In this document: positions 35,505 through 43,013 of the stretch, one piece after another
Layout of the letters: each line of letters begins with the position of its first letter
How positions within the stretch are numbered: position 1 is the first letter of the stretch
Assembly (NCBI RefSeq): GCF_015694465.1
Contig: NZ_JADQDO010000006.1
Location: 124,001-188,000 of the forward strand
From: Microvirga alba
Lineage (GTDB): Bacteria; Pseudomonadota; Alphaproteobacteria; Rhizobiales; Beijerinckiaceae
Direction: 5' to 3'
Length of the DNA stretch: 64,000 nt
Made by a program: the position numbers and the translations under genes
Notes under the pieces: model-generated
The model's input: only the letters and a program-made list of their open reading frames with translations
Told to the model about the DNA's origin: nothing
Database searches by the model: none

Positions 35505-35636
35505 GCCGCCGCGCGCATCCGAGGCTGAGCGCTTCAGGCAGGCCAGCTTCTCCAGCATTGTGCGGATGTGCTGCCTCACTTCATGGTTGGGCGTCTTCAG
35601 ACTCTGAGATTTGGTTTGGCTCTTGCTGCTCACCAT
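35484..35636 (-). CDS. Possible small protein, 50 residues, overlapping the DUF6894 gene end
   Basis: An ATG at 35636 (minus strand) opens a 50-codon frame to TAG at 35484. It encodes a basic helix-forming peptide that starts MVSSKSQTKSQSLKTP, has HEVRQHIRTMLEKLACLKR in the middle, and ends GGSVKGSP. Composition is protein-like (one amphipathic helix with regular Leu spacing) but there is no clear ribosome site, and it overlaps the DUF6894 3' end by 21 bp. I do not recognise it. Confidence 0.28.
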   Translation of the reverse strand: MVSSKSQTKSQSLKTPNHEVRQHIRTMLEKLACLKRSASDARGGSVKGSP

Positions 35637-35898
35637 GAGCCCAGCCCCTAAAAGATCCGAATGCCGCTACCGACATTCAACGACCACCGGCATCCGCACG
35701 CGGCCATATGCCGAGCGAACGATATTCGACTGTCCGCAGGATCGATCGCGAGCCGCGCGTTTCCTGCGTTTCAACAAAACCTACATATTGGACTAGTCTG
35801 GCAGAGCGCTTTACCTGGCGGTCTCTCCGAACAACAAGACCTGAACGAATCCGGTTCCGCCCAACGCTACTCGACCACGCGCGCCTCAAAGGGCCCCA
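35637..35898. other. Intergenic region downstream of regulator copy 2
   Basis: No gene is recognisable here. Several open frames exist on the plus strand but have repetitive Arg/Ser-rich translations typical of non-coding GC-rich DNA. No terminator with a T-run was seen. Confidence 0.4.
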
Positions 35899-36633
35899 TC
35901 AGCGCTCCAGCCACCCTCCTTCTGCTTCCATGCTCGTCGCCGGAAGGTGAGCTACGGCCCACATCGCCGCCTGAGTTCGATTGGCCACGCGGATCTTTCG
36001 CAGGATCGCCTTGACGTGAACCTTAACGGTCGCTTCCGCCACCTCAAGCCGACGCGCGATAATCTTGTTCGGCGCGCCCTCCATCAGACAATGCAGAATT
36101 TCGGCTTCGCGGCTCGACAATGTCCGCACGGGAAGCTCCGCGGATGCTGCCTGCAGGTCTTCGATCCCGTCTGCCGGAGTGCGGCGCGGCGTTGGGACTT
36201 TGTCTCGGGACGACAGCGCGGAGAGGAATATGCTGGACGGAAAAACGAGTTCACCGAGCATCACGAGATCAATATACTTGACCAAGACGTCACAACCAAT
36301 TGTCGCGAGGCAGTACCCTTCCGCGCCAGCCTGAAGTGTCGCCATCATGACATTCAGATCGAAGTCGTCAGACAGGACGACGATTTTGGCCTCGGGATAT
36401 TGTGCCTTCGTCTCGCGGATGAGATCGGCGGTCCCAGCCTGCCGGAGATTGACGTCGATGATGAACAAGTCCGGGATGGGCTCCGACGCCAGTTTGTCTT
36501 CGATAGTTCCCAGAGGCACCCCTTCGGGAATAACCCGAAAACGGGTACTCGATAGGATATGCCTCAGCCCTTCGCGAAGCATGGAATTCTTGCACAGCAA
36601 GACCGTTGCAACCTGGAGCACGCTTCGAGTCAT
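35899..36633 (-). CDS. NarL/LuxR-type transcriptional regulator with degenerate receiver domain (EPS region, copy 2)
   Basis: The 244-residue protein is a paralogue of the regulator at 34016. Its HTH (about 172-235: SREAEILHCLMEGAPNKIIA, then ATVKVHVKAILRKIRVANRT) is highly similar. In the receiver-like domain the acidic pair is replaced by VLLCKNSMLREGL, the phospho-acceptor Asp may persist in FIIDVNLRQAG, and the switch Lys is replaced in GYCLATIG. It is thus probably a phosphorylation-independent regulator. It is divergent from the EPS operon across a 710-bp gap and is a good candidate regulator of that operon. Confidence 0.83.
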   Translation of the reverse strand: MTRSVLQVATVLLCKNSMLREGLRHILSSTRFRVIPEGVPLGTIEDKLASEPIPDLFIIDVNLRQAGTADLIRETKAQYPEAKIVVLSDDFDLNVMMATLQAGAEGYCLATIGCDVLVKYIDLVMLGELVFPSSIFLSALSSRDKVPTPRRTPADGIEDLQAASAELPVRTLSSREAEILHCLMEGAPNKIIARRLEVAEATVKVHVKAILRKIRVANRTQAAMWAVAHLPATSMEAEGGWLER

Positions 36634-36673
36634 GCGAAAGAGCCCTTATTTTGCAAAAACTATCCACAAATTA

Positions 36674-36692
36674 TACAAATGAACTCTTTGTA
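36674..36692. promoter_or_regulatory. Inverted repeat upstream of regulator copy 2
   Basis: TACAAA-N7-TTTGTA lies 41-59 bp upstream of the regulator start in an AT-rich stretch. Spacing and symmetry would fit a dimeric HTH protein, possibly the regulator itself. Not tied to a known consensus. Confidence 0.3.
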
Positions 36693-37262
36693 AACCATCG
36701 TGGAAAAGTGGTAGAGTGTACCGCTTATGGGCTACAAAACCAAACAAAAATAATGTAATTATATTAGTAAAACCTATTATCTGGCCTTACGCCTTAAGAA
36801 ACGAAATTATATAACTTGTATTTTCTTGGCTGTTTCGCGAGCGAACCTAAAGCCAACGAACGGTGGGTTTGGGAAACCTCAATTTCGGTGTCGGCCGTAG
36901 TCGGAAATTTCCAAAAAGCTTTCCTCGTTTCCTAGCGATCGAGCCCTCACCGGCATTTGGCGCGCTCATTTTCGTCCATCGCAATCCCACGCCGCCGTTC
37001 GAACTATCCTCAAAGCATCCGCCCCAGATCGCCCCATGACGGCCGAATGGGATTTTCGGGGTTAACCCCACACAGGGGAATACGTAATCCCGTTGAACTA
37101 GAAGCAATTCTATTACTAACATCATTTAATTATTTGTTAACACCTTAGGGCCGTTGCGAATTCATATTGTAAATGCAGACTTTAATAGACCAAAGACAAC
37201 ATAAACTCTCTAATTTCTACCACTTAGATCGCTCCCTAGAAAAACAACACGACATTTTACTC

Positions 37263-37274
37263 TGCCAATTGGCA
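37263..37274. promoter_or_regulatory. Candidate operator of the EPS operon
   Basis: The perfect palindrome TGCCAATTGGCA is centred about 75 bp before the ATG of the first EPS gene. A second perfect palindrome, GGGGTTAACCCC, is at 37058-37069. Either could bind one of the nearby regulators; neither matches a site I can name. Confidence 0.35.
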
Positions 37275-37343
37275 AAATAACCAGCCTCAATACTCCCCCC
37301 CAAAAATCTTATCAACTCGAGCATTCAAGACAAAGGGCCTCAC

Positions 37344-38066
37344 ATGGGCGAGCCGCAGGCACCACAAGCGTCTCCTTTAGCCGTCGTCCGCGAACTAGGC
37401 GCGTCTCCTGTTCTCGGCCTCAAGACCATGGCCTCACTTCGGTCGGGGCTCCGGCGGCTGTCGCGACTAAGCAAACGCGGCATAGATATCGGCATCGCCT
37501 GTCTGGCTCTTTTTCTTGGCTTTCCTCTCTTGATCGTGGTCGCCGCGTTTGTCGCGATGGATGGCGGCCCCATTCTCTATCGGCACAAGCGCATCGGCGC
37601 CGGGGGCATCTCGTTCGGCTGCATCAAGTTCCGAACGATGATCCTCGATGCGGAACAATGCCTGGAGGAGTATCTCTCCTATCACCCGGAGGCCCGGATC
37701 GAGTGGGCGCGTGAACGAAAGCTGGCCTTTGATCCTCGCGTGACAGCGGTGGGGCGCTTCCTGCGCCAATCGAGCCTCGATGAGCTTCCTCAGCTGATCA
37801 ACGTGATCAAGGGCGATATGAGTCTTGTCGGACCCCGCCCCGTCACGCAGTCGGAACTGGTCAACTACGGCTCCGCGGTTCCGCTCTACAAGAGCGTCCG
37901 CCCCGGCATCACCGGCATTTGGCAGATCAGCGGACGCAATGAGGTCGGCTACGAAACGCGCGTCCGGCTCGACGAGCAATATGTGAAAGGCTGGAGTCTC
38001 GGGCTGGATCTTTGGATCCTGCTCCGCACCCCGGCTGCAGTCCTGTCCCGCCGGGGGGCTAAATGA
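37344..38066 (+). CDS. Initiating undecaprenyl-phosphate sugar-phosphate transferase (ExoY/WcaJ type)
   Basis: The 240-residue membrane enzyme starts EPS repeat-unit assembly by transferring a hexose-1-phosphate to undecaprenyl phosphate. After a basic N-terminus comes one membrane helix (IDIGIACLALFLGFPLLIVVAA, about 45-70). The catalytic domain has RHKRIGAGGISFGCIKFRTM, SSLDELPQLINVIKGDMSLVGPRP and RPGITGIWQISGRNE, all diagnostic of bacterial sugar transferases without the long N-terminal membrane block (as ExoY). It heads a co-directional seven-gene EPS run; its stop overlaps the next ATG (ATGA). Confidence 0.94.
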   Translation: MGEPQAPQASPLAVVRELGASPVLGLKTMASLRSGLRRLSRLSKRGIDIGIACLALFLGFPLLIVVAAFVAMDGGPILYRHKRIGAGGISFGCIKFRTMILDAEQCLEEYLSYHPEARIEWARERKLAFDPRVTAVGRFLRQSSLDELPQLINVIKGDMSLVGPRPVTQSELVNYGSAVPLYKSVRPGITGIWQISGRNEVGYETRVRLDEQYVKGWSLGLDLWILLRTPAAVLSRRGAK

Positions 38067-38941
38067 GCGAGCATCTGTCTCAGCCATCGACGAACGCTTC
38101 CGACCGAGGCCAGCAAGTCACCATCAGCGTCCTGATGTCGACCTATGCGGCGGAAACCGGGAGCAATCTCGAAACGAGCCTCGAAAGCCTTTACGCACAA
38201 ACCGTCACACCTGACCAAATGGTTCTCGTCATCGATGGCCCTATCGGCGATGACCAGGAAGAAGTCATCGCACGATATCGCCGTGATGTTCGTATCCCCG
38301 ACATGTCACTGGTCAGATTGCCGAAGAGCCGTGGCCTGGCGAATGCGATGAACGTCGGGTTGGAACACTGCCAAGGCGAGTTCACGCTCCGAATGGACAG
38401 CGATGATGTCTGTGCGCCTGACCGGGTCAAGCTGGAGCTTGATTATGCCCGATCCCATTCAGAGATCGACGTTATCGCCTCCTGGAGCGAGGAGTTCTAT
38501 GACGATGGCGCCCCGTCTCATCTCAAAGTCGCGCCTGTCAGTCACGATGCGGTGGTGCGCGCTCTGCGCTGGCGCAATGTCATTGTGCATTCGTCGCTGC
38601 TTGTGAGAACCGCCGCTCTTCGCCACGTGGGTGGCTACCGCGCGACATACGGCAAGCTTGAGGATTACGATCTCTTCATTCGGCTGAGCCAAGCCGGCTT
38701 CAGGTTTCACGTCATCCCCAAAGTTCTGGTTCGCATGCGCTCGAGCATCGAACAGCGAATTCGCCGCGGTGGCCTGGGGTATTGGCTGAACGAGATCCGT
38801 TTCCGGATCGACTGCTTCCGATCCGGTTTCCTGAACCTGCGCCAGCTCGTCATGATCACCGTCATGTACAGCGTTTTTCGCCTGATCTCGGGGCAATTCC
38901 GACGACGGCTCTATGCGCTGTCGCGCGTTCCGATCGTCTGA
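38063..38941 (+). CDS. Glycosyltransferase family 2
   Basis: The protein has 292 residues and a GT-A fold. VLMSTYAAETGSNLETSLESLYAQT opens the nucleotide-binding part, KSRGLANAMNVGLEHCQGEF precedes the metal-binding LRMDSDDVCAPDRV at about residues 111-124, and GKLEDYDLFIRLSQAG supplies the catalytic ED region. A C-terminal amphipathic/hydrophobic stretch (RQLVMITVMYSVFRLIS) may attach it to the membrane. It should add the second sugar to the lipid-linked EPS unit. It overlaps the ExoY-type gene by 4 bp. Confidence 0.92.
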   Translation: MSEHLSQPSTNASDRGQQVTISVLMSTYAAETGSNLETSLESLYAQTVTPDQMVLVIDGPIGDDQEEVIARYRRDVRIPDMSLVRLPKSRGLANAMNVGLEHCQGEFTLRMDSDDVCAPDRVKLELDYARSHSEIDVIASWSEEFYDDGAPSHLKVAPVSHDAVVRALRWRNVIVHSSLLVRTAALRHVGGYRATYGKLEDYDLFIRLSQAGFRFHVIPKVLVRMRSSIEQRIRRGGLGYWLNEIRFRIDCFRSGFLNLRQLVMITVMYSVFRLISGQFRRRLYALSRVPIV

Positions 38942-38995
38942 TACCGCACGAATGCGAGGCCCTAACAAGATTCAGCACGCGAGAGAGTTGGCGCC

Positions 38996-40375
38996 ATGAA
39001 CAACACCGCTTTCGACCCAATTACAGTCATCCGTCCCACAAACCGCAACCCGACCAGAACTGAGGTGCCGCAGGCTCCGAGGCCTCTCACGAAGGGAAGG
39101 CAAGAGCGTATTCATGGGCGGTGTTTCATGACCGGTTTTGCGGTCGTGATCGCTGTCGCGGCAGCAGCCTGGCCGCTGCTACCGCGCCGTTATGAATCGA
39201 CGGCATCGGTCATTATGCGCCCAACAGATGAGGAAGGCCGGTTCGATCGCGGCCAATCGCTTCGCCAGCCGCTTGACGAGAGCGCCATCCAATCCGAGAT
39301 GGACCTCATGGGATCGCCCGCGATTGCGGCAACTGTCATCGCGAGGCACCAACTCGCCATCGACCCGGAATTCGGCCGAGATCCAAACAACTGGAAGACG
39401 ACGCTCAGCCATTGGGCCCGCGAGAACATTCCGCTTTTCTCCGGTGCAGCGGAGACGCCTGCTACATCCAACACGGAGCTTCGCCAAACTCTTCAGAAGC
39501 ATTTGAATATCTCCCGTGACCGCCGCTCCTACACGGTGAAGCTCGGCTATTGGTCATCGGATCCTGTCAAGGCAGCCGCCATGACGGAAACCCTGCTATC
39601 GGCGTACCTCGAAGATCAATCGGCGCGTAAACGCAGGCTCACGGAGAAATTTTCCGACGGGTTGACGGAGCGTGTCGAAAGCCTGCGCGCCAAGCAGGGA
39701 AACTCAGAGCGCGCGGTCAGCCAGTTCATGGCCGCCTCAGATCTCGTGGATAGCGCCACACAAACCTCACTGGAAAACCAACTATCGGCGTTGGGTCGAG
39801 AAGCCGCCGAAGCGCGGACCCGCTACATCAACGCCACGACACGCACCGAGCTGCAGAAAAACATGGTCATCGACGGAGCGTCGGAGGTTCGCTCTTCCTC
39901 GTTTGAGCCAAGTGCAAAGGAGTCAAACGCTGTTGAAGCCACAAGGTCCGTGGCTTGGCTGCGCGACAACAGGCTCGTTGTCCAGTCACCCGGGCTCCCG
40001 GCGAACCCGGAGGCCGAGGCAAAGGGCTGGGCGGCGAAGGAAGCCGTGCTTCGCAGGGCTATGAAGGCCATCCGCGAAGAGTTGGCGAGCCGGCGGCAGG
40101 CCGAACTGAAGCTCGAACAGCTCCGCCAGGAAGCCGCGACCGACAAAAGTGTTCTCGATGCTGCTCTGACGCGGCTCAAGGAGCAGGCGGTCCGAACCGC
40201 CACGCTTGGTCCCGATGTTGAAATTCTTGCCCACCCTGAAGCACCGATCCGCCCGATATTTCCAGATCCTCTTCTCGCGATCATTGGAACATTTTTCGCA
40301 GCCTGCCTCGCTGGAGCGGCGATGATCTGGCGTCCTCTTTCAATCAAGGCTCGCCACATCCTGGCCGCCCATTGA
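38996..40375 (+). CDS. Wzz/GumC-type polysaccharide co-polymerase (no kinase domain)
   Basis: The 459-residue inner-membrane protein controls EPS chain length. The first membrane helix is GFAVVIAVAAAAWPLLP at about 43-59, followed directly by the Wzz signature RRYESTASVIMRP. Long coiled-coil stretches with many Arg, Glu and Gln fill about 200-410. The proline-rich EAPIRPIFPDPLLAIIGTFFAACLAG introduces the second helix near the C-terminus. The cytoplasmic BY-kinase domain of ExoP/Wzc proteins is absent: the chain ends about 25 residues after the helix. No separate kinase gene is found in the window. Confidence 0.9.
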   Translation: MNNTAFDPITVIRPTNRNPTRTEVPQAPRPLTKGRQERIHGRCFMTGFAVVIAVAAAAWPLLPRRYESTASVIMRPTDEEGRFDRGQSLRQPLDESAIQSEMDLMGSPAIAATVIARHQLAIDPEFGRDPNNWKTTLSHWARENIPLFSGAAETPATSNTELRQTLQKHLNISRDRRSYTVKLGYWSSDPVKAAAMTETLLSAYLEDQSARKRRLTEKFSDGLTERVESLRAKQGNSERAVSQFMAASDLVDSATQTSLENQLSALGREAAEARTRYINATTRTELQKNMVIDGASEVRSSSFEPSAKESNAVEATRSVAWLRDNRLVVQSPGLPANPEAEAKGWAAKEAVLRRAMKAIREELASRRQAELKLEQLRQEAATDKSVLDAALTRLKEQAVRTATLGPDVEILAHPEAPIRPIFPDPLLAIIGTFFAACLAGAAMIWRPLSIKARHILAAH

Positions 40376-40390
40376 ACCAGGGTTGAAGAG

Positions 40391-41797
40391 ATGACGCTCA
40401 CACAACGGCTCGATCGCCTCGGACTGCGCGGCATGCCTTTGCTGATCGCTATCGGATGGGTTGCGACGCTCGCTACAACCGAAGGCTCCGATGCGCCGGT
40501 CTACTATGCGCCGCTTCTCGCGCTGGTCGCCGGGCTCATCGGCATCGGTCTGATCCATGCGATTGACCGGCAGGCGCGCGCGACCGCTCTGTTGTTCGTG
40601 TTCGTGCTCTTCGCGCTCAACCTCAGCTTCCGTCAACGCGGACTCGGTGTGACCGGTCTCGATTGGCAGAATGGCGTGAAGTTCGCGACCTGGTCGGTTC
40701 TGATTACGGTTGGTCTGGCACGTTGGCGCGAGATCGTGCCGCTCTTGAAAAAGTCGCTTCTCGTCCTTGGGTGCGCCTACGGGTGCGTTGCATTGGCGTC
40801 GGCAAGTTGGTCGGAGGTTCCCGCTTATACCGGCGCCAGCGCCGTCGGCATCTTCGCCTATATCATTCTGGCCTGCATCGTCATGATCGATCTGGGCACC
40901 GATGGCGCATTGCGCATCGTTGTGTGGACACTCGGAGCCTATGTCGCGCTTGGCCTGCTTGCGACCTTCATCGTGCCTGAAACGGCATGGATGCCCCCCT
41001 CCGTCGTGGAAACCGTCTATCGACTTCGAGGCTTGTCGGGCCACCCCAATGTCTTCGCCCAGCAGATCGGCGTCTTCGTGACCATGACGGTGATCGCGCG
41101 CCGTCTCGGACTTCTTCCGCGTCTGTCGTTCCTGGCGCTGATCGGAACAGGTGTGATCGCGCTCGTTTTGACGGGCAGTCGGACCACGCTCCTCGCCGTC
41201 TTCATCGCCTGGGGACTCATCGTCGCCCGGGAGAACCGATACGGTCCTGTTCTCGCCTTGGCGACCTTGGGTGGCCTTGCAGCAATATTCCTGACCGCCG
41301 CTATTGGGGGCCTGGCAGACGCGAGCGCCTATCTGCAGGAATTCAGCAGAACCGGAAGCGAGAGCGAGATCTTCACCCTGACAGGGCGAACCGAAGTCTG
41401 GCAGGTCGCCTGGGATCTGTTCTTGCAGAAGCCCCTTTTCGGCTGGGGCTTCAACGGAACAGAGGAGCTGCTTTCGAGCCGCATGAGCGCATCTTTCACG
41501 GGGTCTGCCGTGAACGCTCACAACATGTACCTGCAGAGCCTGGTATCGCTCGGCATCCTTGGGTCACTGCCAGGCTTCTGCATCATCCTCATCTTCGTCA
41601 CCCGCCTCTTCACCGCACCCGAGCCGACGCGCGACCGGTTCACCCTCTTCATGCTCATCGTGGGGATGGGAGAAGTCGAGATCTTCGCGAGTCCGGTTCT
41701 CCTAACGCTCATGTTCTTCTTCTTCATTGCGCGCGAGGCCTGTCGCGACAGGCAGCGTCTCACCGCAACGCGGATCGAAGTCTGCGGAAAGGAATAG
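40391..41797 (+). CDS. O-antigen ligase/polymerase family membrane protein (Wzy-like)
   Basis: The 468-residue protein has about ten to twelve hydrophobic helices and the O-antigen ligase-type periplasmic loop with AVNAHNMYLQSLVSLGILG at about 375-393 (conserved N-x-H-N). GRTEVWQVAWDLFLQKPLFGWGFNGTEE just before it is the usual sequence leading to that loop. Such proteins polymerise EPS repeat units or ligate glycans. In this operon, with Wzz- and Wzx-like partners, a Wzy polymerase role is likely. It starts 15 bp after the co-polymerase gene. Confidence 0.88.
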   Translation: MTLTQRLDRLGLRGMPLLIAIGWVATLATTEGSDAPVYYAPLLALVAGLIGIGLIHAIDRQARATALLFVFVLFALNLSFRQRGLGVTGLDWQNGVKFATWSVLITVGLARWREIVPLLKKSLLVLGCAYGCVALASASWSEVPAYTGASAVGIFAYIILACIVMIDLGTDGALRIVVWTLGAYVALGLLATFIVPETAWMPPSVVETVYRLRGLSGHPNVFAQQIGVFVTMTVIARRLGLLPRLSFLALIGTGVIALVLTGSRTTLLAVFIAWGLIVARENRYGPVLALATLGGLAAIFLTAAIGGLADASAYLQEFSRTGSESEIFTLTGRTEVWQVAWDLFLQKPLFGWGFNGTEELLSSRMSASFTGSAVNAHNMYLQSLVSLGILGSLPGFCIILIFVTRLFTAPEPTRDRFTLFMLIVGMGEVEIFASPVLLTLMFFFFIAREACRDRQRLTATRIEVCGKE

Positions 41798-41801
41798 GCG
41801 C

Positions 41802-43013
41802 GTGATCAACGACCTCGTCCGCATCGACACACGTCGCCTGAATGGAAGCGCCGGGCAGCACAGCGTCTTCATGGTCGTCCGCAACGAGCGAGCCCGCCTC
41901 CCCTACCACCTGACATATCATCGCGCTCTGGGCGTCGATCGCTTTTTCCTGGTCGATAACGGCTCCGATGACGGCACCACCGACTTCCTGCTTTCGCAGC
42001 CGGATTGTCACGTTTTCCAGACCTTTGCACCGTTCGGAAGCGCGAACTATGGAATGGATTGGGTGAATGCGCTCGTCGAGCGGTTCGGTATCGGAAGCTG
42101 GTGCCTCTTTCTCGACGCTGATGAACTCTTCACGTTTCCGCACGCGGAGTTCCTCTCGCTTCCGGAGTTCTGCCGTTTCCTTGATGAGACGGGAAGCGAA
42201 GGGGTATTCGCGCTTCTTCTCGACATGTACAATCGCGGGCCGATTTCCGAAGCGATCTATCGTCCCGGAACGCCATTCCTGACGACCTGCCCACATTTCG
42301 ATCCGGGATACACGATCCGCCGCAAGATCAGCCTGTCGCGGGGCGAGAGCTCGTTCGCCGAGGTTGAGGCAGTTGGCGGTCCACGGCTACGCCGGTTCTA
42401 TCCGGAATTTCAGCGCGCAGGCGTCTGGCGCATGGCGCTCCACCGAGCTTTGCGTCGCCTCCGACGGCATCCTCTGGGTGCGGCCTTCGGCCTGCGTCAT
42501 ACACGGTTGGGCGGGGCCATGCCGCCGGACCTGACGAAAATCCCTCTCCTCAAGGGACGAGCGGGCAGACATTGGGTGTCGAATCATCGGTGCACGCCAC
42601 TCAAATTGTCCGGTGTCAGAAGCGCCCTGCTGCACTTCAAATTCTTCTCCGATTTCCATGATCGCTCCATCAGCGAAGCCACGCGCGGACAGCATTGGGA
42701 CGGAGGAGCCGAATACGTTCGGTACTCCTCGCTGCTCGCGGGGGAACCGGGAGTCTCACTCTTCTTCGACCGCAGCGCGACCTATCGCTCCAACGACGAG
42801 TTGGTTCGCCTTGGCATCATGAAAAGCACATCCTCATTCGACGCGTTCGCTCATCGGGAATACCGGAGGACTTTGGAAGGCGTGAGGCAAGGAGAGGAGA
42901 CGGCTGCCTCGCAGCGGTTCGGTTTCGATGATGGCGTCACCGGTCGACTGTCGACGCAGATCTCCGACGCATTTGGTGGCATGATCGCCTTTCCGCGCCG
43001 GAGTCAGCTGTGA
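41802..43013 (+). CDS. Glycosyltransferase (family 2-like, PF13704 type)
   Basis: The product is 403 residues when started at GTG 41802, which is 4 bp after the polymerase stop and preceded by AAAGGAA. VFMVVRNERARLPYHLTYHRALG, then FFLVDNGSDDGTTDFLL and SWCLFLDADELFTFP, are the hallmarks of the Glyco_tranf_2_4 group, with DAD as the metal site. The C-terminal half shows RKISLSRGES and a late HFKFFSDFHDRS segment and may bind the acceptor. It presumably adds another sugar of the EPS unit. Only two such transferases plus the initiating enzyme are found in the locus. Confidence 0.88.
   Translation: MINDLVRIDTRRLNGSAGQHSVFMVVRNERARLPYHLTYHRALGVDRFFLVDNGSDDGTTDFLLSQPDCHVFQTFAPFGSANYGMDWVNALVERFGIGSWCLFLDADELFTFPHAEFLSLPEFCRFLDETGSEGVFALLLDMYNRGPISEAIYRPGTPFLTTCPHFDPGYTIRRKISLSRGESSFAEVEAVGGPRLRRFYPEFQRAGVWRMALHRALRRLRRHPLGAAFGLRHTRLGGAMPPDLTKIPLLKGRAGRHWVSNHRCTPLKLSGVRSALLHFKFFSDFHDRSISEATRGQHWDGGAEYVRYSSLLAGEPGVSLFFDRSATYRSNDELVRLGIMKSTSSFDAFAHREYRRTLEGVRQGEETAASQRFGFDDGVTGRLSTQISDAFGGMIAFPRRSQL

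Larger units (their letters stand above)
36634..37343. other. Long AT-rich regulatory region upstream of the EPS operon
   Basis: This 710-bp gap is strikingly AT-rich at both ends (36640-36840 and 37100-37260) compared with the flanking genes. It separates regulator copy 2 from the EPS operon. It holds two perfect 12-bp palindromes: GGGGTTAACCCC (37058-37069) and TGCCAATTGGCA (37263-37274). No coding sequence or RNA gene was recognised. Low GC and size suggest an acquired or heavily regulated promoter region. Confidence 0.55.

Noticed and set aside
40340..41521. 393-codon open frame on the minus strand
   Set aside because: Antisense to the Wzy-like polymerase; low-complexity charged translation.
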